Source: an uncultured Allomuricauda sp. (GTDB lineage Bacteria; Bacteroidota; Bacteroidia; Flavobacteriales; Flavobacteriaceae). Taken from it: DNA of 8,789 nucleotides. Under the pieces are notes generated by a model that was not told the DNA's origin, made no database searches, and saw only the letters and a program-made list of their open reading frames with translations. A program made the position numbers and the translations under genes. Below are positions 6,367-8,789 of the stretch, one piece after another (position 1 is the first letter of the stretch; every line of letters starts with the position of its first letter). The DNA is taken from positions 1 to 8,789 of the forward strand of contig CALDPL010000070.1 in NCBI GenBank assembly GCA_937911965.1. Direction: 5' to 3'.

Positions 6367-8310
6367 TCAATCAAAGATAATGAACTCCGATCTTCTGTTC
6401 ATTTGGTGTTGTTCACTGGAACAGGGCACCCCATTGTAGCATTCATTGACCAAACGGCTCTCCCCGAATCCTTCCTGTTGGAGCCTATCCGGGCTTATTC
6501 CTTTTGATATCATGTAATTGACCGTGGATTTGGCCCTTTCTTGGGATAACCAGAGATTATAGGCGTCAATACCGCGACTGTCCGTATGGGAATTCACTTT
6601 TATCTTTAGGCTGGGGTATTTTTCCATGGCCACGATTACCTTCTGGATCTCAATTTCGGCATCGGGTCTAATATTGTATTTGTTCAGATCGAAATAAATG
6701 GTGCTCAATTGAAGTAATTTGGCCAAATCATCCCCAAAACCACCGGTGACCACATCGCGTTCCAGATAAAAATCTATGATACGGGGTTTTCCAAAGGACT
6801 TGTTCAAATACTCCTCTGCCGGCACATACCCCTCCCTGGAAGCGCGGACAAAATTCCCTTTGGAACAATCCAATTCCAGGATATAGTTTCCGTTGGAATC
6901 GGTTATGGTCGATGAAACAATTTCGTTGTCCTCATTGATGACCATAACGGTTGCCCCGGCAAGAACATCATTTGATATCCGGTCCCTGACCGTTCCACTA
7001 ACGTCTTGGAGACAATCCAATACCAAGGGCCTATCCTCCACGAACCTGTATATATCGTCACCACCGGTTCCCCCCTCCCGATTGGAGGCAAAATACCCAC
7101 TGCTGTCCCCGATATCATAAATAAAGGAAAAATCATCGAAACGACTGTTGACGGGTCTGCCCACGTTCACCACGGGTTGGTTATAATCATTAAAGGTGAT
7201 TTTAGTGGCAAAAACATCCAATCCACCCAAACCTTGGTGCCCATTGGAAGAGAAGTATAGGATTCCATCTTCCGTGATGAAAGGAAAGGTTTCCCGGCCC
7301 ATGGTGTTGATGTTGCTGCCGAGATTTACAATCGGACCATAGGTTCCATCCCCGATGATGTCGGTCACGAACAGATCGGACTCTCCCAAACTTCCGGGCA
7401 TATCCGAAACAAAATAGAGTTTCTTTTCATCCGGACTCAACATGGGGTGGGCCACGGAATAGGAATCACTGTTGAATGGGAGTTCCACAATATTGGTCCA
7501 TGTTCCATTGACATATTCGGCACTGTAGATCTTCAGGCGGATGATCCCTTGACCATCCTTGCTCTTTTTCCCATCCAAATAATTGTTCCTGGTAAAATAC
7601 ATGATGGAATCGTTCTTGGTAACGACCGAAGTGGATTCATGAAGCCTGGTATTCACTTCTCCCTGCAATTTTACAACCCGCTTATTGGAGCTGCTGTCCA
7701 CATTGACTTTATACAGGTCGAGAAAATCACTGGAATTCCAAGTATGTCGGTATCTGGCCAAGTTCCCGGTATCCCTGTCGGAGGCAAAAATGAGCCCATC
7801 CTTGTAATAGGCCGGGGCAAAATCGGAATACGGGCTGTTGTACTGAAATTCATCAATGGTATATCTTCCCGAATTCTCCTCGATACGCTCGAGATAATCC
7901 TCGTCAAAACTCAGATTGATGGCGGTCATTTCCTTAAAGATCCCCATCAATCGGGCGGCTTCTTCATAGTTTCCAATGGTCTTTAGGCTCTGGGCATACT
8001 TGAATATGTCCTCCACTTCCATTTCATCGGGAAAGGACGCCTCCATTTTCTTGAAGATTTCGGCGGCCTCTCCATATTTGGCATTGAAATAATAGGAGTT
8101 CGCCAAGCGTTTCAGAAGGTCGGCGGACACATATCCCTTGTCCAAAACTTTTTTATAGATATCGATTGCCGGGCTAAAAGAATACTCATCATAGCGAACA
8201 TCCGCTCTCTCCATGGCCTTGGCCTGCCTTTTGGGAATGGTATCCTGGGCGGACAGGGAAATGATGAATCCTGAAGATACAATGATAAAGAGGAATGATC
8301 TTTTTAGCAT
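6367..8310 (-). CDS. OmpA family protein with PorE-like architecture
   Basis: Predicted periplasmic/outer-membrane-associated protein that binds peptidoglycan and anchors a PorP/SprF-type complex. The 647-aa product has a signal peptide (1-21, cut near LSA-Q); TPR-like helices (about 35-130, e.g. LANSYYFNAKYGEAAEIFKKM); a PD40/WD40-like beta-propeller (about 160-425) with blades such as GLIFASDRD, MYFTRNN, KLYFVSDMPGSLGESDLF, LYFSSNGHQGLGGLDVF and GYFASNREGGTGGDDIY; a carboxypeptidase-regulatory-like beta-sandwich (435-517); and an OmpA C-terminal domain (about 535-647) with TIYFDLNKYNIRPDA, the peptidoglycan-binding D577 in HTDSRG and R592 in SQERA, and GFGESRLVNECYNG. This domain order matches P. 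gingivalis PorE (PG1058), but Flavobacteriia carry several paralogs, so it is not named porE. It starts 10 nt after the stop of the preceding porP/sprF gene and is the last gene of that operon. Confidence 0.93.
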   Translation of the reverse strand: MLKRSFLFIIVSSGFIISLSAQDTIPKRQAKAMERADVRYDEYSFSPAIDIYKKVLDKGYVSADLLKRLANSYYFNAKYGEAAEIFKKMEASFPDEMEVEDIFKYAQSLKTIGNYEEAARLMGIFKEMTAINLSFDEDYLERIEENSGRYTIDEFQYNSPYSDFAPAYYKDGLIFASDRDTGNLARYRHTWNSSDFLDLYKVNVDSSSNKRVVKLQGEVNTRLHESTSVVTKNDSIMYFTRNNYLDGKKSKDGQGIIRLKIYSAEYVNGTWTNIVELPFNSDSYSVAHPMLSPDEKKLYFVSDMPGSLGESDLFVTDIIGDGTYGPIVNLGSNINTMGRETFPFITEDGILYFSSNGHQGLGGLDVFATKITFNDYNQPVVNVGRPVNSRFDDFSFIYDIGDSSGYFASNREGGTGGDDIYRFVEDRPLVLDCLQDVSGTVRDRISNDVLAGATVMVINEDNEIVSSTITDSNGNYILELDCSKGNFVRASREGYVPAEEYLNKSFGKPRIIDFYLERDVVTGGFGDDLAKLLQLSTIYFDLNKYNIRPDAEIEIQKVIVAMEKYPSLKIKVNSHTDSRGIDAYNLWLSQERAKSTVNYMISKGISPDRLQQEGFGESRLVNECYNGVPCSSEQHQMNRRSEFIIFD

Positions 8311-8320
8311 GCCGAACTGA

Positions 8321-8789
8321 TTAAAAGAATCTTGGTGATACGGTTCTCTGGAACGATTTCAACAGCTCCAATCTCAGGAATATTTCAAAGGTGCCGTCAT
8401 TGAACTGGGTTCCCCCCAATTCGGTGGTCTCCCGGTCGTAGGCCAAGCCCACCATCAATTGTTCGGTCAATTGAAAGCCAATAAGCCCGCTCACAGCGGC
8501 ATCCAGGCGATAGGCCGCCCCAAAACTGAATTTATCGTTGAACAAAAAACTGGCGGATAGATCGACCTGTAAAGGGGCTCCCCCGACCGCTTTGGTAAGC
8601 AGGGCTGGCTTGAATTTGAGATCTGTACCAAGATCGAAAACATAGCCGGTGATCAGATAAAAACTGATCCGTTCCGCGGATTGAAAATTGACGGATCCTT
8701 CCTCGTTGTCGTTGTCAAAATATTCCGATTCCAATACATTGGGAGCCGAGGCCCCGAGGTAGAATTTATCAGTGTGGTAATAGACCCCC
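8321..8789 (-). CDS. PorP/SprF family membrane protein (5' end outside window)
   Basis: C-terminal half of a second PorP/SprF-family outer-membrane protein. The open frame runs to the window edge: upstream of the first internal Met it reads GVYYHTDKFYLGASAPNVLE, a clear match to GVYYHTDRFYLGLSAPRILE of the complete paralog at 1462-2427. So the true start lies beyond 8789, and about half of the expected 310-330 aa is missing. Visible family motifs are KFKPALLTKAVGGAPLQVD, AAYRLDAAVSGLIGF, GLAYDRETTELGG and the terminal SPRFF. It is followed after 10 nt by the OmpA/PorE-like gene, so the pair is one operon, and a type B cargo gene may lie upstream outside the window. Confidence 0.92.
   Translation of the reverse strand, partial: GVYYHTDKFYLGASAPNVLESEYFDNDNEEGSVNFQSAERISFYLITGYVFDLGTDLKFKPALLTKAVGGAPLQVDLSASFLFNDKFSFGAAYRLDAAVSGLIGFQLTEQLMVGLAYDRETTELGGTQFNDGTFEIFLRLELLKSFQRTVSPRFF

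Noticed and set aside
7447..7986. Plus-strand frame of 179 codons opposite the OmpA/PorE-like gene
   Set aside because: It is a shadow of the beta-propeller coding region and shows no domain signal.

Overview
The window looks like chromosomal DNA of a Flavobacteriaceae bacterium (Bacteroidota), probably a free-living, marine-type flavobacterium. The evidence is an adhesin with a gliding-motility-type (T9SS type B) C-terminal domain, two PorP/SprF-family membrane proteins ending in SPRFF, an OmpA-family protein with PorE-like architecture, and start codons without clear Shine-Dalgarno sequences. The genus cannot be fixed from the sequence. All recognised genes lie on the minus strand, so the text below follows transcription from high to low coordinates.

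Right cassette (8789 to 6367): the 3' part of a PorP/SprF-family gene is followed after 10 nt by a 647-aa secreted protein with TPR, PD40/WD40-like propeller, carboxypeptidase-regulatory-like and OmpA C-terminal modules. A 10-bp perfect hairpin downstream (6276-6299) probably ends this transcript. An AT-rich, apparently non-coding stretch of about 500 bp (5870-6366) separates it from the next operon.

Left surface cassette (5869 to 1462): three tightly packed genes. The first is a 466-aa secreted repeat protein whose centre is an A-A'-B, A-A'-B super-repeat and which has a distinct C-terminal domain of about 100 aa. The second is a secreted adhesin with two bacterial cadherin/Ig-like domains, Asp-rich thrombospondin type 3 repeats and a type B sorting domain; its reading frame is broken by an apparent 1-nt insertion near 2791-2804. 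The third is a complete PorP/SprF protein. Spacings are 1 nt and a 1-nt stop/start overlap, which implies one transcript and shared assembly. In such cassettes the PorP/SprF protein is generally thought to partner the type B cargo at the outer membrane, and the PorE-like OmpA protein to tie the complex to peptidoglycan.

Metabolic operon (1404 to 1): type 1 isopentenyl-diphosphate isomerase (idi), a 6-pyruvoyl-tetrahydropterin synthase/QueD-family enzyme (ATGA overlap with idi) and class I mannose-6-phosphate isomerase (manA, 1-nt gap), the last running off the window. The outermost 60 bp are about 72% G+C, stop matching ManA and read like a different protein on the plus strand, so the left end may be a chimeric or mis-assembled join.

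The most interesting parts are the repeat protein (internal duplication, composition mosaic, unassigned C-terminal domain, coupling to a T9SS cargo and its PorP), the frameshift in the adhesin, and the foreign-looking left edge.
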